Part shown: positions 1-5,017 of the stretch, piece after piece
Numbering within the stretch: position 1 is the first letter of the stretch
Layout: each line of letters opens with the position of its first letter
DNA from: Planctomycetota bacterium
GTDB taxonomy: Bacteria > Planctomycetota > Phycisphaerae > Sedimentisphaerales > Anaerohalosphaeraceae
Assembly: GCA_019456245.1 (NCBI GenBank)
Contig: VRUF01000026.1
Span: 1 to 8,554 of the forward strand
Length of the DNA stretch: 8,554 nucleotides
Direction: 5' to 3'
Position numbers and translations under genes: made by a program
Notes under the pieces: generated by a model
What the model was told of the DNA's origin: nothing
Seen by the model: only the letters and a program-made list of their open reading frames with translations
The model's database searches: none

Positions 1-59
1 CATCCTTTCGATAATGATATTAAACGGTTAAATTCAATATCATCATATCGACCAGGATG
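1..59. repeat. Long imperfect inverted repeat at the left window edge
   Basis: The left arm (about 1-21) and right arm (about 36-59) pair over almost their whole length. CATCC (1-5) pairs with GGATG (55-59), TCGATA (8-13) with TATCGA (46-51), and ATGATATT (14-21, one base shared with the previous block's end) with AATATCAT (36-43). Short unpaired stretches interrupt the arms, and an AT-rich loop lies at 22-35. The repeat may continue left of the window. It could be a bidirectional terminator of an upstream gene, a mobile-element end or a folded repeat; nothing in the sequence decides between these. Confidence 0.5.
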
Positions 60-93
60 GCCTACATACTATCTTTGCGGGATAAACTTTTTT

Positions 94-196
94 AATCTTT
101 TGCTTTTACTTTCTTTCTATCTTTTAAATCTTCGTGCCCTTCGTGGTGCAATCTTTTGCTTTTACTTTCTTCTAAATCTTAGTTTCCTTCGTGGTA
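94..196 (-). repeat. Two-unit tandem repeat of the CCACGAAGG type
   Basis: Two units, 94-149 and 150-196, begin with the same AATCTTTTGCTTTTACTTTC and end with CTTCGTGGT. Read on the minus strand each begins ACCACGAAGG, a word I recall from dispersed intergenic repeats of many environmental bacteria. A 65-codon plus-strand reading frame runs through the repeats, but it has no ribosome binding site and its translation is repeat-like, so it is not called as a gene. Confidence 0.6.
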
Positions 197-266
197 AAAA
201 ATTCACTGACTCCAGCAACTACTATATCCATAAATTTTTAAAAGTCAACAAATCCCCAAACCCAAA

Positions 267-293
267 AATCTGCGTAATCTGCGAAATCCGCGG
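267..293 (-). repeat. Three 9-nt units, CGCAGATT-type repeat
   Basis: Three consecutive 9-mers, AATCTGCGT, AATCTGCGA and AATCCGCGG, lie at 267-275, 276-284 and 285-293. On the minus strand this reads CCGCGGATT-TCGCAGATT-ACGCAGATT, another widespread intergenic repeat style. No gene is visible around it. Confidence 0.55.
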
Positions 294-317
294 CTAAAAT
301 ATCTTCTGTTTTACAAG

Positions 318-334
318 CCTCGGCGAAGCCGATT
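318..334 (-). repeat. Hairpin repeat copy E (minus orientation)
   Basis: TCGGC (320-324) and GCCGA (328-332) form a 5-bp stem around a GAA loop. On the minus strand the element reads GGAATCGGC-loop-GCCGAGGC, matching the plus-strand copies at 4957-4980 and 7462-7490. It is one member of the window-wide hairpin family. Confidence 0.5.
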
Positions 335-337
335 CCA

Positions 338-371
338 CCCCTAATCCCTAACCCCTAAAACCTAATCCCTA
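338..371. repeat. CCCTAA-like short-word repeat
   Basis: The segment is built from variants of CCCTAAT, CCCTAAC, CCCTAAA and CCTAATCC in near-tandem, resembling a degenerate 7-8 nt repeat with G-rich words on the minus strand. It abuts hairpin copy E. The same arrangement, a short-period word block beside a GC hairpin, recurs in other gaps of this window. Confidence 0.5.
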
Positions 372-442
372 CGTTAAGTCTCTACGATTCTTCTGCAAAA
401 AAACACGTCTTTTCACGGCAAAAAAATTCAGTTTTGCAAAAG

Positions 443-542
443 AATGCAAAAAAATGCGCACTTTTGCGCACTTTTCCAAAACACCCCAAAACAATGCAAA
501 AAAATGCGAGATTTTGCGCCCTTTTTCCAAACCCCCACACTT
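443..542. repeat. Imperfect tandem duplication, 50-bp period
   Basis: Two 50-bp units, 443-492 and 493-542, both begin AATGCAAAAAAATGCG and carry a TTTTGCGC..CTTTTTCCAAA block. They are part of an A- and C-rich, T-run-punctuated stretch (about 420-570). Overlapping frames exist on both strands (the minus one over 369-626). All translate into repetitive Lys/Phe/Cys/Ala-rich peptides, which I read as translated repeat rather than protein. No promoter or ribosome binding site supports a gene here. Confidence 0.6.
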
Positions 543-562
543 TTTTGCAAAATCACGCAGAA

Positions 563-590
563 TTTTGCATTCGGCGTCATCGCCGATTCT
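563..590 (-). repeat. Hairpin repeat copy H (minus orientation)
   Basis: TCGGCG (571-576) and CGCCGA (581-586) form a 6-bp stem around a TCAT loop. On the minus strand the flanks read AGAATCGG...CCGAATGCAAAATT, comparable with GGATTCGG...CCGAGGCAATTTT at 7462-7490. The stem sequence differs from the other copies but pairing is kept. Confidence 0.45.
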
Positions 591-680
591 TATCTGGACT
601 ATTTTTGGAGTTTTTCTTATCACCATGCCGAAAAAACAGATATGACAAAAAACACCAAACTGAAATTTAGATTTTTTTTA

Positions 681-710
681 TAGACCAAAGCCTCCTTTTA
701 GCCGTATAAT
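681..710 (+). promoter_or_regulatory. Sigma70-type promoter for the 757 gene
   Basis: A perfect -10 box TATAAT lies at 705-710. A weaker -35 candidate TAGACC (681-686, 4 of 6 matches to TTGACA) sits 18 nt upstream. The expected transcript start near 717 leaves a leader of about 40 nt containing the GGGAGA ribosome binding site of the downstream gene. Confidence 0.55.
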
Positions 711-756
711 ATGCTGTAAAGTTAAGGATGACACGAAGTTACGGGAGACACAAAAT

Positions 757-2271
757 ATGGCAAGGCACTTCCTCGCAGGTTTAGTACTCACCGCCCTTTT
801 TGCGCAATCTGTCCAGGCGGATCAGTTTCTACACCGCAAAACAGGCGAATCTTTTTACGGTTATCCAACAAATCGAACTCGCAAAAATACAACGCAAGTC
901 TTTGAGCTACAAGGAGATACGTTCAAGAGAAAATCCATAGATCTCGCCGAATACCAGGTAACATACAAGGCAAAAGGAAGAAAAAACAATGTCGTAATAT
1001 TGCCCATCCAAAATCCGAATGTACTAATGTCAAAAGCCGTCTCAAAAATACTCTCAGAGACAATTATCCAGACTGCCAATAAGGGTCCAAGATACATATT
1101 ATTGGAAATTGATTGCCCCGGCGGTCGCGGCGAATATATGAAAGAAATCGTCGCTGCTGTCTCAAAAACGGACAATTGCCCGGTAATCGCATTCATTTCG
1201 GGCGGCACAACCGGCGGCGCTTTCTCTGCCGCCGCCGCTGTGGCTTTGTCTTGTGATGCTGTTTTTATTGCCCCGGATGCAACGATGGGTACCTTTGCTC
1301 CCGTGAAAAACATAACCGCCGCCGGCGATGATCCAAAAGATACTTATTCGCATGCAAGTCTAGCATCTTACGGTACTTACATAGCGGCACTCGCAGAGAA
1401 AGCCGGACGAAACGGAGCCCTCGCCGCCGCCATGATCGATACAGGTATCGAGATCATCGAGGTTTCAGTAGCCAATGCCGGAACCCGAAAATTCATCGAC
1501 AAAGCCGAAAAACAAGGTTCAGACGCAATTATACGCACCTGGAGTAAAAAAATAAAAAAGACTGCTTCCAGTCCTGTTTACACACAAAACGGGATTGTTA
1601 CCGTAAACCCATTAGAATACCAACTAACAATAACTGCCCAGGAAGCTGTACATGCTCATATGGCAGATAAGATCTTAAATTCCAGGGAGGAAGTACTCGC
1701 GTTTCTCGGCGTAAGCGATGCCAAAAAACAGCTTACAAGCCGAATAGATCGCGGAATCAGGACTTTTGCTAAGAATAAGCGTGTTATGGAGCAATTGTTT
1801 TTCAATATCGGCGAACTTGAAATCCGCGAGAATGAATTGGAAACGTTACTTAAAGAATTAGCCGAAGAAGCAAGATATAGCGCCGCATCGGATCTAGAAC
1901 AGCGTCGGTTGCGCAAACTTAAGTACAATGATTACCAGCAGCGTATGCGTGAAAAAGACAAACACAAGATCACCCGCCCCTCTTCTCGTACCCCTTTACG
2001 TCCGCGACGAAATAATGTGAAATCGAGCCCCAACCGCCAACGCGCAAATCGAGGTGCCGTAAATAATATCGACCCGTATCTTATTCGTGAAAATATGATT
2101 CGCAACGAACTGTGGCAGGTGCTTAATGATTTATCGGTGAATTATTCGCGTGTTATCGGGCTTGGGAGAAAATACCCGGGCACTCTGCCGGCTGGGAAGA
2201 ATTTTAAAACCGCCGAGAACCGTTATAATAAGGTGCTTGCAAAACTTAACAGCGGATATTTTAGTCGATAG
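757..2271 (+). CDS. Secreted ClpP/NfeD-type serine protease-fold protein
   Basis: This 504-aa protein resembles the ClpP/crotonase-fold serine proteases of the SppA and NfeD group. Residues 1-21 form a signal peptide, with likely cleavage after QSVQA, so it should act outside the cytoplasm. The protease-like domain spans about 78-240. It contains EIDCPGG (117-123, like the ELDTPGG motif of NfeD), a candidate nucleophile Ser157 in GGAFSAAAAV, the spaced APDATMG motif (172-178), and AGRN (216-219). The position where archaeal NfeD has its catalytic Lys (YIK) reads YIA (208-210), so the dyad may be incomplete. Residues 320-430 are charged and helix-prone, with an Arg-rich stretch near 384-430. 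No C-terminal NfeD membrane domain is seen. The start is supported by GGGAGA (743-748), 8 nt upstream. It appears monocistronic. The substrate is unknown and loss of activity is possible. Confidence 0.75.
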   Translation: MARHFLAGLVLTALFAQSVQADQFLHRKTGESFYGYPTNRTRKNTTQVFELQGDTFKRKSIDLAEYQVTYKAKGRKNNVVILPIQNPNVLMSKAVSKILSETIIQTANKGPRYILLEIDCPGGRGEYMKEIVAAVSKTDNCPVIAFISGGTTGGAFSAAAAVALSCDAVFIAPDATMGTFAPVKNITAAGDDPKDTYSHASLASYGTYIAALAEKAGRNGALAAAMIDTGIEIIEVSVANAGTRKFIDKAEKQGSDAIIRTWSKKIKKTASSPVYTQNGIVTVNPLEYQLTITAQEAVHAHMADKILNSREEVLAFLGVSDAKKQLTSRIDRGIRTFAKNKRVMEQLFFNIGELEIRENELETLLKELAEEARYSAASDLEQRRLRKLKYNDYQQRMREKDKHKITRPSSRTPLRPRRNNVKSSPNRQRANRGAVNNIDPYLIRENMIRNELWQVLNDLSVNYSRVIGLGRKYPGTLPAGKNFKTAENRYNKVLAKLNSGYFSR

Positions 2272-2308
2272 TCGTTTGTCAATAGTCGTTAGATTTTGAG
2301 ATACTTAC

Positions 2309-2337
2309 TTGACAAACAGGGGCTTTTCGGGTATACT
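2309..2337 (+). promoter_or_regulatory. Near-consensus sigma70 promoter
   Basis: TTGACA (2309-2314, perfect -35) and TATACT (2332-2337, 5 of 6 at -10) are separated by 17 nt, the ideal spacing. Transcription should begin near 2344. No well-supported gene follows; a hairpin plus T-run terminator comes about 95 nt downstream, which is the basis for the small-RNA call. Confidence 0.7.
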
Positions 2338-2343
2338 CATTAA

Positions 2344-2441
2344 CGTGTTAAAGTTAAGTGTGAGGTGTTTGTTTGCGGAATACCAGAATAGAAAGTTGCT
2401 GCCGGAAATGAGGGTTTTTGGACTCTCAGCCGGCTTTTTTT
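2344..2441 (+). ncRNA. Candidate small RNA of about 98 nt
   Basis: The region is bounded by a near-consensus promoter (2309-2337) and a stem-plus-seven-T terminator (2401-2441), and no credible start codon with a ribosome binding site lies between. I compared it by eye with SRP RNA, 6S RNA and common riboswitch cores and recognised none. It could instead be a leader or attenuator for a short frame that starts just beyond the terminator (2447-2551). The 5' end is inferred from promoter geometry only. Confidence 0.45.
2401..2441 (+). terminator. Intrinsic terminator
   Basis: GCCGG (2401-2405) pairs with CCGGC (2430-2434), and TGAG (2409-2412) pairs with CTCA (2425-2428). A small internal loop and a 12-nt apical loop complete the hairpin. 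Seven T residues follow at 2435-2441. This is a canonical Rho-independent layout. Confidence 0.65.
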
Positions 2442-2545
2442 ATGCCATGAAAATGAGAATTAAGCTAAATTATGTAGTCGCTACGGTACAGGCTTGTGTC
2501 TGTGCAATGGGTGGCTTTTTTCGTAATCTCACAGGGAGCTGTGAT

Positions 2546-2610
2546 AAATGATTAATGTCTAATGTTTAATGAATGATTTGGCCGTTGGCCGAGGTATTTT
2601 TATCAAAATT
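2546..2610 (+). repeat. Hairpin repeat copy A with AATGATTAATGTCTAATG extension
   Basis: The copy begins AAATGATTAATGTCTAATG and continues TTTAATGAATGATTT. It then forms a GGCC (2580-2583)-GTT-GGCC (2587-2590) hairpin, extended by flanking T-G and T-A pairs, and ends in an AT-rich tail. It matches copy B (4928-4990) nearly base for base over the first 40 positions. It also supplies the stop codon of the short upstream frame ending at 2551, just as copy B supplies the stop of the ACR3 gene. Confidence 0.65.
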
Positions 2611-2635
2611 AGCAGCTTGGTTTTTTGCAGGGAGT

Positions 2636-2714
2636 TACCCTTTAGGGTAGTAAATTTTCGCGAGTAAGACCGTAACTTGTTGTTTTAATACGCTTACCCG
2701 TGAATGTATGGGTA
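2636..2714 (+). promoter_or_regulatory. Two TACCC...GGGTA inverted repeats upstream of the 62-aa gene
   Basis: TACCCT-TT-AGGGTA lies at 2636-2649, and TACCC-N10-GGGTA at 2695-2714. The second ends 22 nt before the start codon at 2737. The shared arm sequence suggests operator sites or a nested RNA fold in the leader. No clear promoter box accompanies them. Confidence 0.35.
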
Positions 2715-2736
2715 TTTTCAACCAGGAGCACAAACG

Positions 2737-2925
2737 ATGAATTATTTTGAAAAAAGAATCGCTCGTAATTTTGAAGAACACGGATGGTTCACTGAGATCC
2801 TTGAAGAAGAAAACAACCACAAACACAGGATCGATATACTTGCATACAAGCCTAAGACCGGCAAGACATTTTACGGCGATCTGGCGGAAATATCATCAAG
2901 CCATAACGAAGATCTACTGCCGTAG
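2737..2925 (+). CDS. 62-aa hypothetical protein, possibly a truncated nuclease-like N-terminus
   Basis: I do not recognise this gene with certainty. The start at 2737 is chosen over an in-frame ATG at 2704 because AGGAG (2724-2728) lies 8 nt upstream. The protein is soluble and charged. It begins MNYFEKRIARNFEEHGW and carries RIDILAYKPKTGKTFYGD (about 31-48), followed by AEISSS. A hydrophobic strand with an Asp, then a GK-containing strand ending near AEI, recalls the start of PD-(D/E)XK nuclease-like cores (D...E-x-K), but the expected Lys is a Ser. The frame stops 15 bp before the IS110 remnant on the other strand, so its 3' part may have been lost in that insertion. It could also be a complete small protein. 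Confidence 0.45.
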   Translation: MNYFEKRIARNFEEHGWFTEILEEENNHKHRIDILAYKPKTGKTFYGDLAEISSSHNEDLLP

Positions 2926-2939
2926 CTGTTCCGCCTTCG

Positions 2940-3200
2940 TTAAAACTTCGCCGCGGCAGGCATTCTTAGTTGTGATTTCGATTTCGACTTCGGCGAGGCA
3001 AAACTCCGCGTTTTGTATTTCCACGGTTTGTTATCTCTGAGCATCGCCCAACAACGCATAAGTAAATGACGGGCGACGGCTATTATCGCTATCTTACGGC
3101 GTTTGGCACTGCCGCGGTAAATTCGTTTGTATATATGTTTGGCCCAATCATATCGCAAGGCTGCCCAACTTGCCTGAACCAGTAACATACGCAATAGCAA
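2940..3200 (-). pseudogene. IS110-family transposase, C-terminal remnant
   Basis: The minus-strand frame encodes only the end of an IS110/IS116/IS902-type transposase. The recognisable block runs from LLRMLLVQASWAALRYD through KRRKIAIIAVARHLL to RCWAMLRDNKPW, features I know from the C-terminal domain of this family. Full-length members have roughly 320-450 residues, so about three quarters, including the DEDD catalytic domain, is missing. The break lies near 3190-3210, where short AGCAAAT word repeats take over. The last 25 or so residues (KTRSFASPKSKSKS...) look unlike the family and may be read-through into flanking DNA. No intact IS end or bridge-RNA region is visible, so the element should be immobile. 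Confidence 0.8.
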
Positions 3201-3235
3201 ATAGCAAATTAAAACGCCCCCTTCACGTATCGGCT

Positions 3236-3258
3236 CGAATTAACTGGAATTCGTATAA
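3236..3258. promoter_or_regulatory. CGAATT-N6-AATTCG inverted repeat, upstream operator candidate
   Basis: A perfect 6-bp inverted repeat (3236-3241 and 3248-3253) has a 6-nt spacer. It is followed by TATAAG, so TTCGTATAA (3250-3258) is repeated exactly 60 bp downstream at 3310-3318, over the arsR -10 box. The shared word and spacing make it a plausible second ArsR-binding site. Confidence 0.35.
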
Positions 3259-3290
3259 GAACTAAAAACTAAAAATTTACAAATTTTCTC

Positions 3291-3342
3291 TTGCCATCCC
3301 CTCTTTACTTTCGTATAATTCGAAACATGTCGAACAATCGAA
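3291..3342 (+). promoter_or_regulatory. arsR promoter with overlapping operator candidate
   Basis: TTGCCA (3291-3296, 5 of 6) and TATAAT (3314-3319, perfect) are 17 nt apart. Transcription is expected at about 3325-3327, right at the ATG at 3327, which suggests a leaderless mRNA. TTCG (3310-3313) and CGAA (3321-3324) form an inverted repeat around the -10 box. TCGAA recurs at 3320, 3330 and 3338. A repressor bound here would block RNA polymerase directly, the usual ArsR autoregulation layout. Confidence 0.65.
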
Positions 3343-3665
3343 ATATACAATTAAATAGCGTTTCCATTATCTTAAAGGCACTTTCTAACCCTAATCGCCT
3401 CCGGATTTTTCAGCGGCTTTGCACCTGCTGCCCGCCCGGAACAAAATGCCAAACCGAGGGGAAAATCCTCCCCTGCGTAGGTGAAGTAGGCAAAGATCTA
3501 TCCATAGCCCCCTCAACCCTCTCGCACCACCTTAAAGAGCTTAAAAACGCGGGTTTGATAGAAATGGAAAGGCAGGGCCAAAACATACAATGCCGCGTCG
3601 ACCCGGAAGTTTTAGAAGAATTATCAGTTTTTTTCACCAAACTGGAAAGCGGCGCAAGTCAGTAA
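3327..3665 (+). CDS. arsR: ArsR/SmtB-family metalloregulatory repressor
   Basis: This 112-aa winged-helix repressor is expected to leave DNA when it binds As(III) or a similar thiophilic ion. The start at 3327 is preferred to the upstream TTG at 3291 because the promoter occupies that stretch. The core ALSNPNRLRIFQRL (18-31) is followed by a cysteine-rich insert with Cys32, Cys34, Cys35, Cys41 and Cys50. The recognition helix lies in SIAPSTLSHHLKELKNAGLI (59-78), and the wing runs ERQGQNIQCRV (81-91). The CxCC cluster next to the first helices is typical of thiolate-sensing ArsR proteins, though which Cys bind metal cannot be read from sequence. It is the first gene of the co-directional cluster; ACR3 follows after 39 nt. 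Codon use is A/C-ended, like the first half of ACR3 and unlike genes further right. Confidence 0.9.
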   Translation: MSNNRNIQLNSVSIILKALSNPNRLRIFQRLCTCCPPGTKCQTEGKILPCVGEVGKDLSIAPSTLSHHLKELKNAGLIEMERQGQNIQCRVDPEVLEELSVFFTKLESGASQ

Positions 3666-3671
3666 TTAAAA

Positions 3672-3682
3672 GTGCTTAGCAC
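3672..3682. promoter_or_regulatory. Palindrome between arsR and the ACR3 gene
   Basis: GTGCT-T-AGCAC is a perfect 11-nt palindrome with a one-base centre, 23 nt before the ACR3 start codon. The tight centre fits a DNA-binding site better than an RNA hairpin. No promoter boxes are evident beside it. Confidence 0.3.
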
Positions 3683-3704
3683 AATTTACAGAGGGCGTTT
3701 TATC

Positions 3705-4937
3705 ATGGAAAACCAGCAAACATCAAACGGAAAAGGCCTGAGTTTTTTCGAGCGATACCTCTCAATATGGGTAATAGCAAGCATCCTAGCCGGCATCATC
3801 CTGGGCAAATTCGCACCTCAATTTGCAAAATACCTCGATTCTATAGCAATAAACGTAGGTGGCGCACCTATAGTATCGATTCCTATCGCAATATGTCTGT
3901 TTTTTATGATGTACCCAATAATGGTCAAAATCGACTTTGCTGAAGTTTTAAAAGCTGGAAAAAGCATAAAACCTGTAGGCCTTACCCTCGTAATAAACTG
4001 GCTGATCAAACCATTTACAATGTATGCGATTTCGGTGTTTTTTTTGGGTACGCTGTTTTTAACATTCATAGGTCCCGACGCTGTCGATTATGTAAAAATG
4101 CCGCTGGGCCTAAAGCTGGAAGTAGGCGCGCAACATGGTGGTGGCACAGTAGTTATGTACGATACCATAAACCAGAAAGAGGTATCGCAAGATATTGCGG
4201 CTGAAAATGTTGATGGTGTTAAAATGCTTCGTGTTCCTTTGTGGAAAAGTTATTTTGCCGGTTGTATTTTGCTTGGAATCGCTCCTTGTACGGCGATGGT
4301 TCTTGTTTGGGGTTATCTCGCAAAAGGCAGCGGCGGGCATACTCTTGTTATGGTTGCGATCAATTCTTTGTTTATGCTTTTGTTGTACGGTCCGCTTGGT
4401 GGGTTTCTTTTGAAGATGGGAGCCTTGCCGGTTCCGTGGGAGGCTCTCGTTCTTTCTATCGGAATATATGTAGCACTGCCGCTGGCGGCTGGTTATTTTA
4501 GTCGCAAGTGGATTATTGCTGTGAAAGGTGAGATTTGGTTTAAGGAAAAGTTTTTGCATTTTCTTACGCCGGTTACAATTTTGGCGCTGCTGATCACTCT
4601 TGTGCTGCTGTTTTCTTTTAAGGGTGAGATGATACTATCGAATCCTTTGACCATTCTTTGGATCGCAATTCCTTTGACGATTCAGACGCTGTTTATTTTT
4701 GCGATCGGATACGTAGCAGCGCGTGTTATGAAACTTAGCTATGAAGACGCGGCGCCTTCGGCTATGATCGGTGCTTCTAATCATTTTGAGGTTGCTATCG
4801 CTACTGCGACTATGCTTTTTGGGTTGAGTTCCGGTGCCGCACTTGCTACTGTTGTAGGGGTGCTGATAGAAGTTCCGCTGATGCTTGTGCTGGTGAAGTT
4901 TTGTTTGAAGACGAAAGGCTGCTTCGCAAATGATTAA
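3705..4937 (+). CDS. acr3: ACR3-family arsenite efflux permease
   Basis: This inner-membrane secondary transporter expels As(III) using the proton motive force. The start at 3705 (410 aa) follows AGAGGG (3690-3695) and fits the family N-terminus SFFERYLSIWV; an in-frame ATG 33 nt upstream lacks support. About ten hydrophobic segments are seen. The signature GIAPCTAMVLVWG has the essential family Cys at 195, IGASNHFEVAIATA lies at 355-368, and VGVLIEVPLML contains the conserved Glu389. The loop between the segment ending near 123 and the one starting near 183 is about 59 residues, far longer than I recall for characterised ACR3 proteins. Codon use changes inside the gene near 4195: ATA serves 11 of 20 Ile codons before and 3 of 20 after (hand count). 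The stop codon lies within dispersed repeat copy B. Confidence 0.93.
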   Translation: MENQQTSNGKGLSFFERYLSIWVIASILAGIILGKFAPQFAKYLDSIAINVGGAPIVSIPIAICLFFMMYPIMVKIDFAEVLKAGKSIKPVGLTLVINWLIKPFTMYAISVFFLGTLFLTFIGPDAVDYVKMPLGLKLEVGAQHGGGTVVMYDTINQKEVSQDIAAENVDGVKMLRVPLWKSYFAGCILLGIAPCTAMVLVWGYLAKGSGGHTLVMVAINSLFMLLLYGPLGGFLLKMGALPVPWEALVLSIGIYVALPLAAGYFSRKWIIAVKGEIWFKEKFLHFLTPVTILALLITLVLLFSFKGEMILSNPLTILWIAIPLTIQTLFIFAIGYVAARVMKLSYEDAAPSAMIGASNHFEVAIATATMLFGLSSGAALATVVGVLIEVPLMLVLVKFCLKTKGCFAND

Positions 4938-4990
4938 TGTCTAATGATTAATGAAGGATTCGGCCTTTGGCCGAGACATTATTATTAAAA
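4928..4990 (+). repeat. Hairpin repeat copy B, overlapping the ACR3 stop
   Basis: The copy begins AAATGATTAATGTCTAATG inside the last ACR3 codons and continues ATTAATGAAGGATT. It then forms TCGGCC (4960-4965)-TTT-GGCCGA (4969-4974), followed by GACATTATTATTAAAACA. It matches copy A at 2546. The hairpin could act as a weak terminator or mRNA 3' stabiliser, but no tight T-run follows. Confidence 0.7.
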
Positions 4991-5017
4991 CATATTTTAT
5001 TTTTTAAGGGTTTTGTT

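Noticed and set aside
100..297. 65-codon plus-strand frame
   Set aside because: It lies wholly inside the tandem repeats and the CGCAGATT-type units. It has no ribosome binding site, and the Phe/Leu-rich translation is a by-product of T-rich repeat units.
94..542. CRISPR array
   Set aside because: Only two imperfect units occur in each tandem, with no spacer of constant length and no cas gene in the window.
369..626. 85-codon minus-strand frame and three overlapping plus-strand frames (434-683)
   Set aside because: All are translations of the 50-bp tandem repeat and hairpin copy H. No start signal is seen and composition is unlike the real genes. Similar repeat-derived peptides probably exist in databases, but that would not make them genes.
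2309..2446. Extension of that frame upstream to a TTG at 2309
   Set aside because: The TTG is the first part of the -35 box TTGACA, and the frame runs through the promoter and terminator hairpin.
2447..2551. 34-codon frame beginning MKMRIKLNYVV
   Set aside because: It directly follows the terminator T-run with no ribosome binding site, and its stop comes from dispersed repeat copy A. It could be a gene tail or leader peptide, but is not supported enough to annotate.
3291..3326. Longer ArsR starting at the TTG at 3291
   Set aside because: The TTG is part of the -35 box TTGCCA, and the extra 12 residues lie across the promoter. The family alignment begins after the ATG at 3327.
3672..3704. 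ACR3 start 11 codons upstream
   Set aside because: It overlaps the GTGCTTAGCAC palindrome and has no ribosome binding site, while 3705 has AGAGGG at suitable distance.
4110..4559. 149-codon minus-strand frame within the ACR3 gene
   Set aside because: It is antisense to conserved ACR3 coding sequence including the APCTAMVLVWG signature. Its translation is basic and shows no domain features.
4967..5017. Earlier start for the cysteine-rich protein
   Set aside because: The extra 17 codons fall in repeat copy B and its AT-rich tail. The ATG at 5018 has AAGGG upstream.
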